From Caulobacteraceae bacterium (lineage in GTDB: Bacteria > Pseudomonadota > Alphaproteobacteria > Caulobacterales > Caulobacteraceae), in the NCBI GenBank assembly GCA_947475845.1, contig CANJMO010000006.1, positions 23,368-87,367 on the forward strand: a stretch of 64,000 nucleotides of DNA, written 5' to 3'. Within the stretch, counting starts at the first letter, position 1. Every line of letters starts with the position of its first letter. A program made the position numbers and the translations under genes. Positions 9,860 to 18,479 of the stretch are shown in pieces. The notes beneath the pieces were generated by a model, which had not been told where the DNA came from, searched no databases, and was given only the letters and a program-made list of their open reading frames with translations.

Positions 9860-11260
9860 ATGGACATCCTGCGACCGCCGACCCCATTCGTTCGCGCCGT
9901 CGGCGCGGCCCTGGCGCCGGATTGGTTCACCCTCGTGGATGTGGGCTGCGGCGGTGAGCTGCCGAACGCTTGGCGGGCGTTCGGATTGCGTCTGCGCGCC
10001 CTGGGCCTGGACAGCGACAGCCACGAGACCGATCGGCTGCAGGCGCTGGAGACCAATCCGCAGGTCCGCTACCGCGGAGCGCTGATCGAGGCGGGCGCGG
10101 TGGTGGATCCGGAACGCTCTCCCTGGCCTCGGTTGGCCATTTGCGAATGGAAGGCCCGTCACGCCGCCCTACCCGCCTATTTTGGCGGCGAGGCCCCGGC
10201 CGCGTCTGTGCAGGCTGCCGAAACCATCAGCCTACCGCAAGCCATCGCGGAGGCCGGCCTGGATACGGTCGATTTCATCAAGCTTGACGTTGACGGGCCC
10301 GACTTCGGCATATTGCGAACCCTGGACGGTGCGCTCAGTGCGCTTAGGGTGCTCGGCGTCGGGGTCGAGGTCAATTTCATCGGCGCCGGCGGGCCCAATG
10401 AGAACAGTTTCCACAACATGGACGGCTGGCTGCGCGGTCAGGGCTTCGACCTGTTCGACCTCAGCATCCGCCGCTACGCGATGGCTGCCTTGCCGGGGCG
10501 CACCCGGCTGGACTATCCGGCTGAGACCCATATCGGACGGCCTTTCCAGGGCGACGCGGTCTACCTGCGCGACCTTTGCGCACCGCAGAACGCCGCGCTG
10601 GCGGCCAAGGCAAGCCTGGGACAGTTGCTCAAGCTGGCTGCACTCTATTCGCTTTTCGGCCTGCCCGACTGCGCCGCAGAGGTGCTGGTGATGTTCCGCG
10701 CGCGGCTGGAGCCGCAGTTCGACGTGGCGTCTGGGCTCGATCTGCTGACCGCTGAGGCCCAGGCGGGGGACGGCGCGCCGGTGGGCTATGAGCGGTACAT
10801 GCAGGCCTATGCCGCCGACGATCCTTACTTCCGTCTGCAAGCGCAGAGTTTGCGGGCCCGAGACCCGGGCGAAGGCAAACCCTGCACGGCCCTGGACTTC
10901 GATAGCCCGGTGCTGCACGGCGAGGCGCAGTATTCAGCCGGGGACCTGCGGACCGGGCCGGGACAGTGGAGCTATGCGGCGGAATGGCCGCTGGATCGCG
11001 CGATGCTCAGCGCCGATGCCTATCTGCGCCTAGTGATCGAGGTCGAGGTGGAGGACGGCGCGATCGGGGTCGGCCTGCTCAATCCCGACCGGACCAGTTT
11101 CAGCGAAGAGGTCGCAGTGCAGGCCGGCGACGGGCCGACACGCGTCGAGCTGCTGACGCCCAAGGCAGTGGCGGTGGTCTCGCTGATGGCGCGCAATTTC
11201 GACACCTCCGGCTCGCCCAGCCTGGCGCGGCTGCGCCTGGTGGAAAGCACCCTCTTCTAA
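9860..11260 (+). CDS. FkbM-family methyltransferase with C-terminal beta-rich module
   Basis: 466 residues. The N-terminal half is an FkbM-type SAM methyltransferase: LVDVGCGGELP (motif I), LGLDSDSHETDRL, and the family hallmark VDFIKLDVDGPDFGIL near residue 140. FkbM enzymes O-methylate sugars or polyketides. The central part (LFGLPDCAAEVLVMFRARLEP) is shared with the FkbM paralogue at 12204-13160. The last 125 residues form a beta-rich module (VEDGAIGVGLLNPDRTSF, then VSLMARNFD) matching the proteins at 5205 and 25894. GGAG at 9851-9854 with 5-base spacing supports the start. The gene is divergent from 6944-9736, so the 123-bp gap should hold both promoters. A sugar O-methyltransferase role is likely; the position methylated is unknown. 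Confidence 0.82.
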   Translation: MDILRPPTPFVRAVGAALAPDWFTLVDVGCGGELPNAWRAFGLRLRALGLDSDSHETDRLQALETNPQVRYRGALIEAGAVVDPERSPWPRLAICEWKARHAALPAYFGGEAPAASVQAAETISLPQAIAEAGLDTVDFIKLDVDGPDFGILRTLDGALSALRVLGVGVEVNFIGAGGPNENSFHNMDGWLRGQGFDLFDLSIRRYAMAALPGRTRLDYPAETHIGRPFQGDAVYLRDLCAPQNAALAAKASLGQLLKLAALYSLFGLPDCAAEVLVMFRARLEPQFDVASGLDLLTAEAQAGDGAPVGYERYMQAYAADDPYFRLQAQSLRARDPGEGKPCTALDFDSPVLHGEAQYSAGDLRTGPGQWSYAAEWPLDRAMLSADAYLRLVIEVEVEDGAIGVGLLNPDRTSFSEEVAVQAGDGPTRVELLTPKAVAVVSLMARNFDTSGSPSLARLRLVESTLF

Positions 11261-11349
11261 AGACCAGGGCCAAAGGCGGACCCGATCCCTTGCCCGGCTT
11301 GTCCAAAATGACGAGAATGCGCGCCATAATCGGGACCGAGTGAACACGC

Positions 11350-12177
11350 ATGCTTGATACGGATGTCGACTATCAGCCCAATCTGCCGGTGATGAACGCC
11401 GATGCGGCGGCTGAAATCCGCTCACGCACCGACTTGGAGTGGTTCCACGGCATCAGGATCGGCGATCATCTGACCACGGGCTATGACCTAGTCGCGGCCA
11501 ACTGGCGCTTCGTGTCTCAGTTCCTGCAGAAGCACGGCGAGAAATTCGCCGGTAAGAGCGTGCTGGAACCGGGTTGCGCCGATGGCCTGTGGACCGCGTG
11601 GATGACCAAGCTCGGCGCAACCGACCTGGTGTGCAGCGACATCGATACGCGCGAGCAGTTCAAGCTTGTCATCCGGGCGTTGGGCCTGCCGGCGGCCTAT
11701 TACCCCGGGGTCATTTCCACTGACCTGGGCAAGGTGGTCAGGCGCCGCTTCCCAGTCGTCACCTCGCTGGGCCTGCTCTATCATGTGCATGACCCGCTGA
11801 TGACCTTGACCATGTACCGGCGCTTTCTGACGATGGGGGGTTATCTGTTCCTGGAGACCGCAACCGTCGATTCCGAGGCCGAATACATGCAGTATTCGGG
11901 GGGCGATAAGGTCTACCGCAAGGCGGCCGGCAATCAGTTCATCCCGTCGTCGGGCTTCCTGCGTTCGGCGCTGAACGAGCTGGGGATGGATGTTCTGGAC
12001 TTCGCCTTCCGCTCCGACGGATTTCAGGACGAGCTCGGCAACACGGTGGGGCGGTCGATCCTGGTGGCCCAGAAGACTCGGCCCGTCGAGATCCACTTCT
12101 ACACATCCCTGCTGAACCAGCTGGACATGAACCGGCACGAGTTTGCCGGCGAGAAGTGGTACCATATGGACGTCTAG
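11350..12177 (+). CDS. Class I SAM methyltransferase, DUF1698/CmoB-like fold
   Basis: 275 residues. WFHGIRIGDHLTTGYD followed by KSVLEPGCADGLWTAWM (motif I), LVCSDID (motif II acidic end), and TSLGLLYHVHDPLMTL match the Methyltransf_9/DUF1698 group that includes tRNA cmo5U synthase CmoB. In glycan loci this group usually acts on small molecules or sugars rather than tRNA. It is short for CmoB and lacks its N-terminal region, so CmoB itself is rejected. It lies 89 bp after the FkbM gene in the same direction and is convergent with the second FkbM gene. Probably another tailoring methyltransferase of the same product. Confidence 0.82.
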   Translation: MLDTDVDYQPNLPVMNADAAAEIRSRTDLEWFHGIRIGDHLTTGYDLVAANWRFVSQFLQKHGEKFAGKSVLEPGCADGLWTAWMTKLGATDLVCSDIDTREQFKLVIRALGLPAAYYPGVISTDLGKVVRRRFPVVTSLGLLYHVHDPLMTLTMYRRFLTMGGYLFLETATVDSEAEYMQYSGGDKVYRKAAGNQFIPSSGFLRSALNELGMDVLDFAFRSDGFQDELGNTVGRSILVAQKTRPVEIHFYTSLLNQLDMNRHEFAGEKWYHMDV

Positions 12178-12203
12178 GCCCAGCGGCCGAGCAGCTCCAA
12201 GAC

Positions 12204-13160
12204 CTAGATAGCGGCCGTGTAGGGGATGGCGTCCGGGACGACGAAAGACTGAGGGTCCGTCAGGAAAGCCTCTTCCATCGCACGGTAGGAGGGCAAGTCC
12301 GGCCGCCCGGAATAGCGCACCAGCACGTCTAGCAGGGGCTCGGTCTGGTCGCGGAACCGAAGCAATGTTTCGGCGCCGATGTCCGGCATGTTGAATAGTT
12401 CGCAGATCATGGCGAACTTCAGAGCCTGATCCAAGCTGCCGATCGTGGCGGGGTCGCGCAGATAAAGCACGTCGGCCCAGCTGGAGCCCCCCGTCAAGGT
12501 GTCGGCCATCTGCGTTTGCCGGAACTGGCCCGGCAAGGACGCGCGGGTGTAGTTGTTTATGTGCATCCCGGCGAGCACGAAACCCCGCTTCGCCAGGAAG
12601 CGGTCGATGTCGCGGAAGGTGGCGTGCCCCGTCTCGTCGCAGAAGCTGGCCTCGACCAGCACGCCGAGGCAGGACTTCAGCGAACGCTTGGCCCCCTGCA
12701 GCACCGCGAAGTCGAAGCCATCCGTATCCGTCTTGATGAAATCCGGCGCGATCCTGTGCTTGCGTGTCAGGGCATCCAGCGTGAATCGACGCTTCGACAA
12801 TACCAGAGGTGTGTCCGGGTTGAGATGATGCTCGATGAAGACGCGCTTCAGATTCTGGTGCGCTATCCAGTTGCTCGTCCGCCGGAACCAAGCGCCTTTC
12901 GGCCGGATGGGCTTATCGGGGCCGGCCCAGCCTTCGTAATAGGTCATCCGCGGCCGCGTTTCTGAAGCCGTCAGCCGGGCGATCTCGGCCACAGCGGGGT
13001 CAATGCCGTGTCCGTGCACGATGCCCGCAAGAGGCGTCCAGATGCTGCCGATGCCGCCTGAACAGCCGACGTCAATAACCGTGATCGGCGGCGGCTCCAT
13101 GCCGTTGGCGCGGATCGCGTCGGGCAGAGCAACGCCCCAAACTGTCGGGTAAATGGGCAA
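12204..13160 (-). CDS. FkbM-family methyltransferase (paralogue of 9860-11260, without the beta tail)
   Basis: 318 residues. Motif I is ITVIDVGCSGGIGSIWTPL. The FkbM hallmark is DFIKTDTDGFDFAVLQGA, followed by LGVLVEASFCDE and, near the C-terminus, ELFNMPDIGAETLLRFRD. The last motif aligns with LFGLPDCAAEVLVMFR of the FkbM gene at 9860, so the two are paralogues. The start is a TTG codon (revcomp of CAA at 13158-13160) preceded by GAGG at 8-base spacing, which fits better than any ATG in frame. Stops 26 bp from the convergent gene end at 12177. Predicted sugar O-methyltransferase. Confidence 0.8.
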   Translation of the reverse strand: MPIYPTVWGVALPDAIRANGMEPPPITVIDVGCSGGIGSIWTPLAGIVHGHGIDPAVAEIARLTASETRPRMTYYEGWAGPDKPIRPKGAWFRRTSNWIAHQNLKRVFIEHHLNPDTPLVLSKRRFTLDALTRKHRIAPDFIKTDTDGFDFAVLQGAKRSLKSCLGVLVEASFCDETGHATFRDIDRFLAKRGFVLAGMHINNYTRASLPGQFRQTQMADTLTGGSSWADVLYLRDPATIGSLDQALKFAMICELFNMPDIGAETLLRFRDQTEPLLDVLVRYSGRPDLPSYRAMEEAFLTDPQSFVVPDAIPYTAAI

Positions 13161-13217
13161 CTTGGCATCCTCGAACGATGGTCGCGACGATATTTACGGC
13201 CTTATCGGATGGTTGGA

Positions 13218-15032
13218 CTAGTGGCTCACAACGCCCGGGCTAACAACAACGGGCTGCGGCATGCGCGCTGTCGGCTTATGGAGCCGGTAGATGTAAGCCG
13301 CCGTGTTCGGCGGGCCCACTTCGAGCGGAACCGTCTCCTCGAGCACCAATCGGATATTCCGACTTTCGAACTGGGCGAGCAGTGGCCTGAGCAAGGCCCG
13401 ATCCGCGGCGACGGCGGCGATCCGGTCGCCATCGTTGAGCTTTTTTTCAGCGGCGGCGTCAAGCTTGCCCGCGTCCTGCGAGGGATCACTGGTAAGCGAC
13501 GGCACGCCGACGCCGGACAGAGAGATAACGAAATATCTGATGTGCACATCGCAGCCCGTCGCCTGGACGGGCGGCGGGCCCCACCAGACGTAGCTCTTCG
13601 CGCCGGTCAGCGGCTCAACGGCCAGTTTGTGGTTCAACTGCATGAGCCCCGTGAAGAAATTCCGCGGCTGCGTACACAGTGTCGGCGACGGTCTCAGCTG
13701 GTGCCACTTGTTGTCGACCGCCTTAGGATCGATTCTGGGTGCGCCTAAGAGGAAGATCGCGAAGGCGGCTATAATCAAGAAGCCCCGAAATTTGGGGAAG
13801 AGTGCTGCGGCGGCTGTCGCGAGGAGCACACCGGTTATGGTGAGTATTCGAGCGAGCAGCGGAGAAAGCCAAATCGGGGTGACCAGCGTCCCATAGAGCA
13901 CCACCACCACAAGACCGGCGGCCAAAACGACAGCCTCTCGGCGGCCGACCTTTCCAAGCAAGACCCCCAGGGCGAGGAATGCCGGAACAATGAGCGGATG
14001 GGCGAAATAGTCGGGCTGGAGCGCGGTCTGGCCCTGCGTCTGCCACAGGACCCAAACCAGGAATAGGAAGACGTATTGACCCACCAGCATGATGGGGATC
14101 GCGCCCTCTCTCGCGTTGACGTCATTCTGGTGCCGACGGAGCTTCAAGAGCGTTCCGACAAGCCAGATCGAGCTGCCAATCGCGATTGCGGTGATGCCAA
14201 CAAAGTATGCCGCGTGAACGGAGTCTAGAAACCAAAGACTCGACCAGGGCAGCCACCATTGTGCTTGGTTGTCCGGGTTCGATGTAAATCTGAAGGCAAT
14301 GCCAACAACCTCCTGAAAGAAGACGGGGTTCCGGCCGGCCGCTTTCGCCGCCATGCTGAAGACAAGGCTGATGCCGACGAAACCTATGCTTCCCCATCCC
14401 AACGCTCGCAGAGCTTCCCTCCCTATCCGCCTACGCTGGTTGATCACGAGGTAGTGCGCTGCGAGCACCGGGATCATGTTCACCAAGAGAAGGACGGCAT
14501 AGATCGCGCACCCGAAGGCCACACCGGCGCCAATGAGCCACGGGATGGGTTTGGGGCTCTGCGCTGCTCGGGTCAGCAGATAGAGGGTGATCGTATAATA
14601 GAGCCCTCCAGCGACGCTCTGATAGTCCCAGCCCCCAGACCCATGAAACGGGTAGTAGGCGCAGAGTAGAGCGGCTGCAATCAGAGCCGCCCATCGAGAT
14701 GTAAGTCGCGTCAGCGTCAGATAAAATAATAATGTAGAGATTATTAAACTGCCGACATGTAGTGCAAAATTTGCCGCTATGGGCCCGACAAATTTATATA
14801 AAAAGTATCCCGGCAAAATCCAAGAAAGTCTCTCCTCTTTATAGTAACCATTACCAACTGTTGGATCGAAATAATGGAGAAAATATCCAACGCTATACCA
14901 CGGATCCATATAGCCGATGATCGAGTAAAGCCAATCGTCGTGTATAAGCCCAATGACAATAGGGATGAAGACCAGGCAAGCGATTGGGACCGCATGCTCA
15001 CCGAACCGGCCCCTAGCGTCTGGCTTTAACAA
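13218..15032 (-). CDS. Polytopic GT-C-like membrane protein
   Basis: 604 residues with about 10-12 predicted transmembrane segments across residues 10-420 and a C-terminal soluble region of about 170 residues. Early loop residues DDWLYSIIGYMDPWYSVGYF are followed by a loop containing YKEERLSWILPGYF, an acidic first large loop as in GT-C glycosyltransferases that use polyprenyl-phosphate sugars. Topology and layout resemble the protein at 25894-28125. The start is TTG with GGAG six bases upstream. The 5' half (14700-15000) is clearly more AT-rich than the surrounding genes, which suggests recent acquisition. Likely transfers a lipid-linked sugar on the periplasmic face; a pure transport role cannot be excluded. 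Confidence 0.68.
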   Translation of the reverse strand: MLKPDARGRFGEHAVPIACLVFIPIVIGLIHDDWLYSIIGYMDPWYSVGYFLHYFDPTVGNGYYKEERLSWILPGYFLYKFVGPIAANFALHVGSLIISTLLFYLTLTRLTSRWAALIAAALLCAYYPFHGSGGWDYQSVAGGLYYTITLYLLTRAAQSPKPIPWLIGAGVAFGCAIYAVLLLVNMIPVLAAHYLVINQRRRIGREALRALGWGSIGFVGISLVFSMAAKAAGRNPVFFQEVVGIAFRFTSNPDNQAQWWLPWSSLWFLDSVHAAYFVGITAIAIGSSIWLVGTLLKLRRHQNDVNAREGAIPIMLVGQYVFLFLVWVLWQTQGQTALQPDYFAHPLIVPAFLALGVLLGKVGRREAVVLAAGLVVVVLYGTLVTPIWLSPLLARILTITGVLLATAAAALFPKFRGFLIIAAFAIFLLGAPRIDPKAVDNKWHQLRPSPTLCTQPRNFFTGLMQLNHKLAVEPLTGAKSYVWWGPPPVQATGCDVHIRYFVISLSGVGVPSLTSDPSQDAGKLDAAAEKKLNDGDRIAAVAADRALLRPLLAQFESRNIRLVLEETVPLEVGPPNTAAYIYRLHKPTARMPQPVVVSPGVVSH

Positions 15033-15125
15033 ACTTGGCTCCGTGAACGAGGGGGCTTTAGATTGATAAGGCCACTGCGGAAGGACTAGATCGCCGCTAC
15101 GAGGCTAGAAGGTTCGTCAGCTAAA

Positions 15126-16478
15126 TCAGCGTCGCTTCAATGCTGAAATCATGCGCCGCAAAGGGGCGGTGAGTTTCCAGCTCGCGGAGGCCAGCACGCC
15201 GGCCAGGGCCTCCTGGCTGCGCGCCAATTCATCCTGGACGCGGGTCAATTCGGCCGACAGTTGCGCCGAATTGGCTTCCAGATCGGCCACTTGCGCCTGG
15301 GCGGCCGCCAAGTCATGTCGGCTTTGCCACAAGGCGGCGGCCGATTCACTCAGCTCGTTTTGAGAGTCCTTCAGATACCGCTCCGCCAAGGCTTGAGCGG
15401 CTTGGTGAGCCTCAAGCTCGGCCGTCATCGTGTCCGTAAGCTCAGCAGTCAGGCGCGACGGGCGGCCAAGGGCGATGTCGAGTTCCTTCGAGAGCTCCAC
15501 CAGGCCGTCTTCCGCATACTCCAGAAGACCGGCCACCGTGCCGTTCTTTGAAACGCCGTGCAGCAGGTCGTCTCCGGTATCGCCTTTTATGGCGATAATC
15601 TCGGCCATCAACAGGTGGGCTTCCACGTTCTTGCGGCTGTCGAGGCACAGGCCGCGACACATCCGCGCCGCCTCGTCGACGGCGGGATAGGCGACCATCT
15701 CCTTGACGGTGGTTATCCCGATACTGGGCCGGGCCGTGCGCATCGGCGTCGTGTGACGCGGCATTTTCGGCCCCCCCCACGCCTTCGGATCACCCCCGAA
15801 CTGGAAGCTGGTGCTGGGGTCCGCCAACGGCTGCAGCACGATCTGGATCATGATCCGGGGCGCGCCCGTCTCGGATACGTGGGATGAATGCCAGGTCAGG
15901 AAGTCGGCCAGCAGTATGTCGCCGACCTCGACTTCAGGGATGATCCAATCGAACTGCGGATAGCGGACGATGTCGATGTCGCCCCGCGTCACCGGCCCCA
16001 TCATGTGTGAGCCGACATAGTACTTCACCATGCCATTGTCGGCGCCGCAGGGGGTGATTGGAATGAAGACGTTCAGCTTCTTGGTGCCGCCACCGAAATA
16101 GGGCCAGTCTTGGTGGGCTTCGATCGCGGTCCGGAAGTTGGCGTCCTTCATCACCAGGCGCATATAGAACTGGCCGATGTCCTTGCCAAACAGGTCCTCC
16201 GCCACCGCCGTCAGGGCCGCGGAGTCCGACGGGCAGGCTTCCTTGTTGAGATCAACGCCCATCGCGAACTGCTGCGACCGGCTCAGTTCACCGGATTCCA
16301 GACCGGCGACGACGCGCTCGCCCAGGGCCTGGAACCGGGCCTTCATATCCGGCTCGAAGAAGTCCTTGATGACCTGGACGCCGTCCCGGCGCAGGCTCGC
16401 CTTGTCAAACGCCGTGCGCGCGAAGGCCGCAGCCCTGGCCTGGCTGGAGGTGGTGTCGAACTCAGACTTCGCGTTCAT
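15126..16478 (-). CDS. Phytanoyl-CoA dioxygenase (PhyH)-like protein with C-terminal coiled coil
   Basis: 450 residues. The N-terminal 300 residues resemble Fe(II)/2-oxoglutarate dioxygenases of the PhyH family. The HxD iron ligands are in EAHQDWPYFGG, the distal histidine is in FLTWHSSHVSE, and the arginine that would bind 2-oxoglutarate is in ETGAPRIMIQ. Residues about 355-440 are rich in Ala, Leu, Glu and Gln in heptads (ARSQEALAGVLASASWKLTAPL near the end) and are predicted coiled coil; the SWKLTAPLR ending is common in glycan-locus proteins. An eight-C run sits at 15771-15778. Predicted hydroxylase of a sugar or acyl substituent, possibly oligomerised by the coiled coil. Substrate unknown. 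Confidence 0.78.
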   Translation of the reverse strand: MNAKSEFDTTSSQARAAAFARTAFDKASLRRDGVQVIKDFFEPDMKARFQALGERVVAGLESGELSRSQQFAMGVDLNKEACPSDSAALTAVAEDLFGKDIGQFYMRLVMKDANFRTAIEAHQDWPYFGGGTKKLNVFIPITPCGADNGMVKYYVGSHMMGPVTRGDIDIVRYPQFDWIIPEVEVGDILLADFLTWHSSHVSETGAPRIMIQIVLQPLADPSTSFQFGGDPKAWGGPKMPRHTTPMRTARPSIGITTVKEMVAYPAVDEAARMCRGLCLDSRKNVEAHLLMAEIIAIKGDTGDDLLHGVSKNGTVAGLLEYAEDGLVELSKELDIALGRPSRLTAELTDTMTAELEAHQAAQALAERYLKDSQNELSESAAALWQSRHDLAAAQAQVADLEANSAQLSAELTRVQDELARSQEALAGVLASASWKLTAPLRRMISALKRR

Positions 16479-16560
16479 CGTTTCTTCGCTTCGATGGCTG
16501 CGCCGCTGACCTATATCCTCAGGAACGCAGAAACTTGATGTAGAACAAAAAACCAGTGGG

Positions 16561-17346
16561 CTAGATCACGAAAGACAGATCATAGCCCAGCCCTTCGAAA
16601 GCTTGACGGGATTCGTCCGTCATCGCCGCTGCGATGCTGTCGCGGGCGTATATGGGCAAGCCTTCCCAGGCCTCCTTTGGCGACATGGTGAAAGGCTGGT
16701 GTGCGATGCCGACATACTGGCCCTTCAAGGGACGCCACAGCCCCTCGAACGTCGGGATTTCTCCGGCCGAGAAATGGTTGATCAGGCGATCCCATTCCTC
16801 GTCTCCGGCCATCAGCGCTTCCAGCGAAAACAGCGGGTACTCTTGGTTGTCTTTCGGGTCGGCCATGAGGACGATCGTGTTGACGTTCATCATGTAGTGG
16901 GGGGCGATGTGATCGCCGTCCTCGCCGAGTACCTCACGGGCGGTGACGGCGCGGGGGTCGTCCCAATCCAATGCCCAGTTGCGAAGGAAGTCAGCATGCT
17001 TCCAGTCGCGACCGGCGGCGTGAGAGAAGTGGAACGAGCCAGCGATCCTCTGGATGGGATGGGCCACCAGATGCGCTCCCCGGAAGGTATCGCCGAACGC
17101 TTGGCGAAGACGGGGGAATTCATGGATGCCGATACCGTGGACGTCGCCACACACGGGCGCCTGAGGCCAGCCGAAGCGGCCGATACCCTCCAGATAGTCG
17201 ATGGCGTCCAACGCGCAGCCGAGGGGGGAATAGCTCGGATCCGTCAGGCAGGACCAGGCTTTGATTCTGGGATTCAAGGACAGGCATTGCAGAATCCAAG
17301 GCACGCCCGAATTGCCCCAGGATGTGAGCGAGAATAGCGTCTTCAT
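16561..17346 (-). CDS. Sulfotransferase-like protein
   Basis: 261 residues. The N-terminus LFSLTSWGNSGVPWILQCL has the layout of a PAPS 5'-phosphosulfate-binding loop (strand, short loop, helix), and GAHLVAHPIQRIAGSFHFSH resembles the 3'-phosphate-binding RxxxxxxSxxxH/F segment of sulfotransferases. The loop is atypical because the usual RSGT lysine/arginine is missing (SWGNSG instead). A start at 17346 is chosen because AGAGGGA precedes it at good spacing; an upstream in-frame codon at 17367 has no such site. Would add sulfate to a sugar if active. An alternative is a non-catalytic relative. Family call is moderate. Confidence 0.5.
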   Translation of the reverse strand: MKTLFSLTSWGNSGVPWILQCLSLNPRIKAWSCLTDPSYSPLGCALDAIDYLEGIGRFGWPQAPVCGDVHGIGIHEFPRLRQAFGDTFRGAHLVAHPIQRIAGSFHFSHAAGRDWKHADFLRNWALDWDDPRAVTAREVLGEDGDHIAPHYMMNVNTIVLMADPKDNQEYPLFSLEALMAGDEEWDRLINHFSAGEIPTFEGLWRPLKGQYVGIAHQPFTMSPKEAWEGLPIYARDSIAAAMTDESRQAFEGLGYDLSFVI

Positions 17347-17789
17347 CCGTCCCTCTAGTAGCGTCACCGAACCCAGGTACGCCGTTTATCAGCGAGCGGC
17401 GACGGGTTCGGCAAAAAGGGGGGGCGACTTGCCGACCCAATCCCGACGGTTAACTCGCAGCCATTGATGACTAAGCTTGCTCGGTCCGCCGCCTTATATC
17501 GACGCTACTCATTCTTCTGACAAGCGGTCTAGCCGCACCGCTGGAGCCAAACGGTCGTATCCCTGCCTGCGCCAGAGTCGCCCTAGGCCCGGAAGCGGCT
17601 ACGCATACGTCGATCTGACACTTCTTATTTCCGATGGATATGGAGCAGTCTTCACGCTTCAAGTCCTCAATCAAGCCGCCCGCAGTGAGGGCCATCGCAA
17701 GCGGCCGTCCTCTTTGAAACAATTTGCTTTGAACCCCATTGACGATCAGCTAGCACCATCGGCGAGCCTACCGCGCCGGGAGAAGCTAT
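17347..17789. other. Non-coding divergent gap
   Basis: About 440 bp between the divergent genes at 17346 and 17790. Short open frames exist on both strands (17477-17848 plus, 17471-17722 minus), but neither has recognisable motifs or a convincing ribosome site, so no gene is called. GGGAGAAG lies just before 17790 as the ribosome site of the next gene. A run of seven G lies at 17418-17424. No clear terminator or repeat was found. Confidence 0.5.
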
Positions 17790-18479
17790 ATGGTTGTCGG
17801 CAACGGACTTCTCGCCGGCGCCTTTGTGGCCTATGCGGAAGATCGTGACATAGTCATATTTGCTTCCGGCGTCTCAAATTCTGGGGAAAGGGCCTCCGCG
17901 GAATTTGAGCGCGAGCGCGTACTGCTTACGGATACGTTGAAGAACGATCCCGCATTAATTATTTACTTTAGCACATGCAGTATTTTCGACCCGGCGCTGA
18001 GCAATTCTCTATATATAAAGCACAAGATTGAAATGGAATCTTTGCTCCAGGCGCATGGTCGCGACCACATGATACTGCGCCTGCCGCAGGTGGTGGGCGT
18101 AACCCAAAACCCCCACACGATCACAAATTTCATTCGCGACCGACTGGTCAGCGGCGAGACATTCACTGTCTGGGCCAACGCATCCCGAACCCTCATCGAC
18201 GTCGACGATGTGCGCGCCCTGGCCGATCATTTCATCGCTGACCCTGCCTTCAGAAATCGAGCCATCAACATCTTCCCGCCGATGCACACCGGGGCAGTGG
18301 CGTTGGTCCGCATGATGGAGCGCATCCTTGACCGGAAAGGCGTCTACGCGGTAGCGGACGTCGGCTCGTCGGTCGTTCTGGATGACCCGGATATTGTGCC
18401 CGCCGCCATAGCCAGCGGCATTCGCTTTACCTCCGATTATCCGGAACAGGTTCTGAGGAAATACTATGGGCGAGGCTGA
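17790..18479 (+). CDS. Short NAD-dependent epimerase/dehydratase (extended SDR)
   Basis: 229 residues. The N-terminal strand MVVGNGLLAGAF is a Rossmann dinucleotide-binding loop starting at the second residue. IIYFSTCSIFDP and SLYIKHKIEMESLL supply the serine and YxxxK (Y, K) of the SDR active site. ILRLPQVVG and the HTGAVALVRMMERIL helix are typical of WcaG-like proteins. It is shorter than usual (300-340), but the start has a strong GGGAGAAG site and the family includes compact members, so truncation is not assumed. Its 3' end overlaps the next gene by 14 bp, so the two are probably coupled. Predicted to act on a nucleotide-sugar in glycan synthesis; the reaction is unknown. Confidence 0.72.
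   Translation: MVVGNGLLAGAFVAYAEDRDIVIFASGVSNSGERASAEFERERVLLTDTLKNDPALIIYFSTCSIFDPALSNSLYIKHKIEMESLLQAHGRDHMILRLPQVVGVTQNPHTITNFIRDRLVSGETFTVWANASRTLIDVDDVRALADHFIADPAFRNRAINIFPPMHTGAVALVRMMERILDRKGVYAVADVGSSVVLDDPDIVPAAIASGIRFTSDYPEQVLRKYYGRG

Noticed and set aside
11350..12177. CmoB tRNA-modifying enzyme
   Set aside because: Shares the methyltransferase fold and motifs but is shorter, lacks the N-terminal part and sits in a glycan locus.
17477..17848. Possible small gene in the divergent gap
   Set aside because: No ribosome site and no motif, and it overlaps the well-supported SDR start at 17790 in another frame.
17790..18479. Suspected truncated SDR
   Set aside because: It starts with an intact Rossmann loop, has a strong ribosome site and retains the YxxxK, so it is treated as a compact family member.
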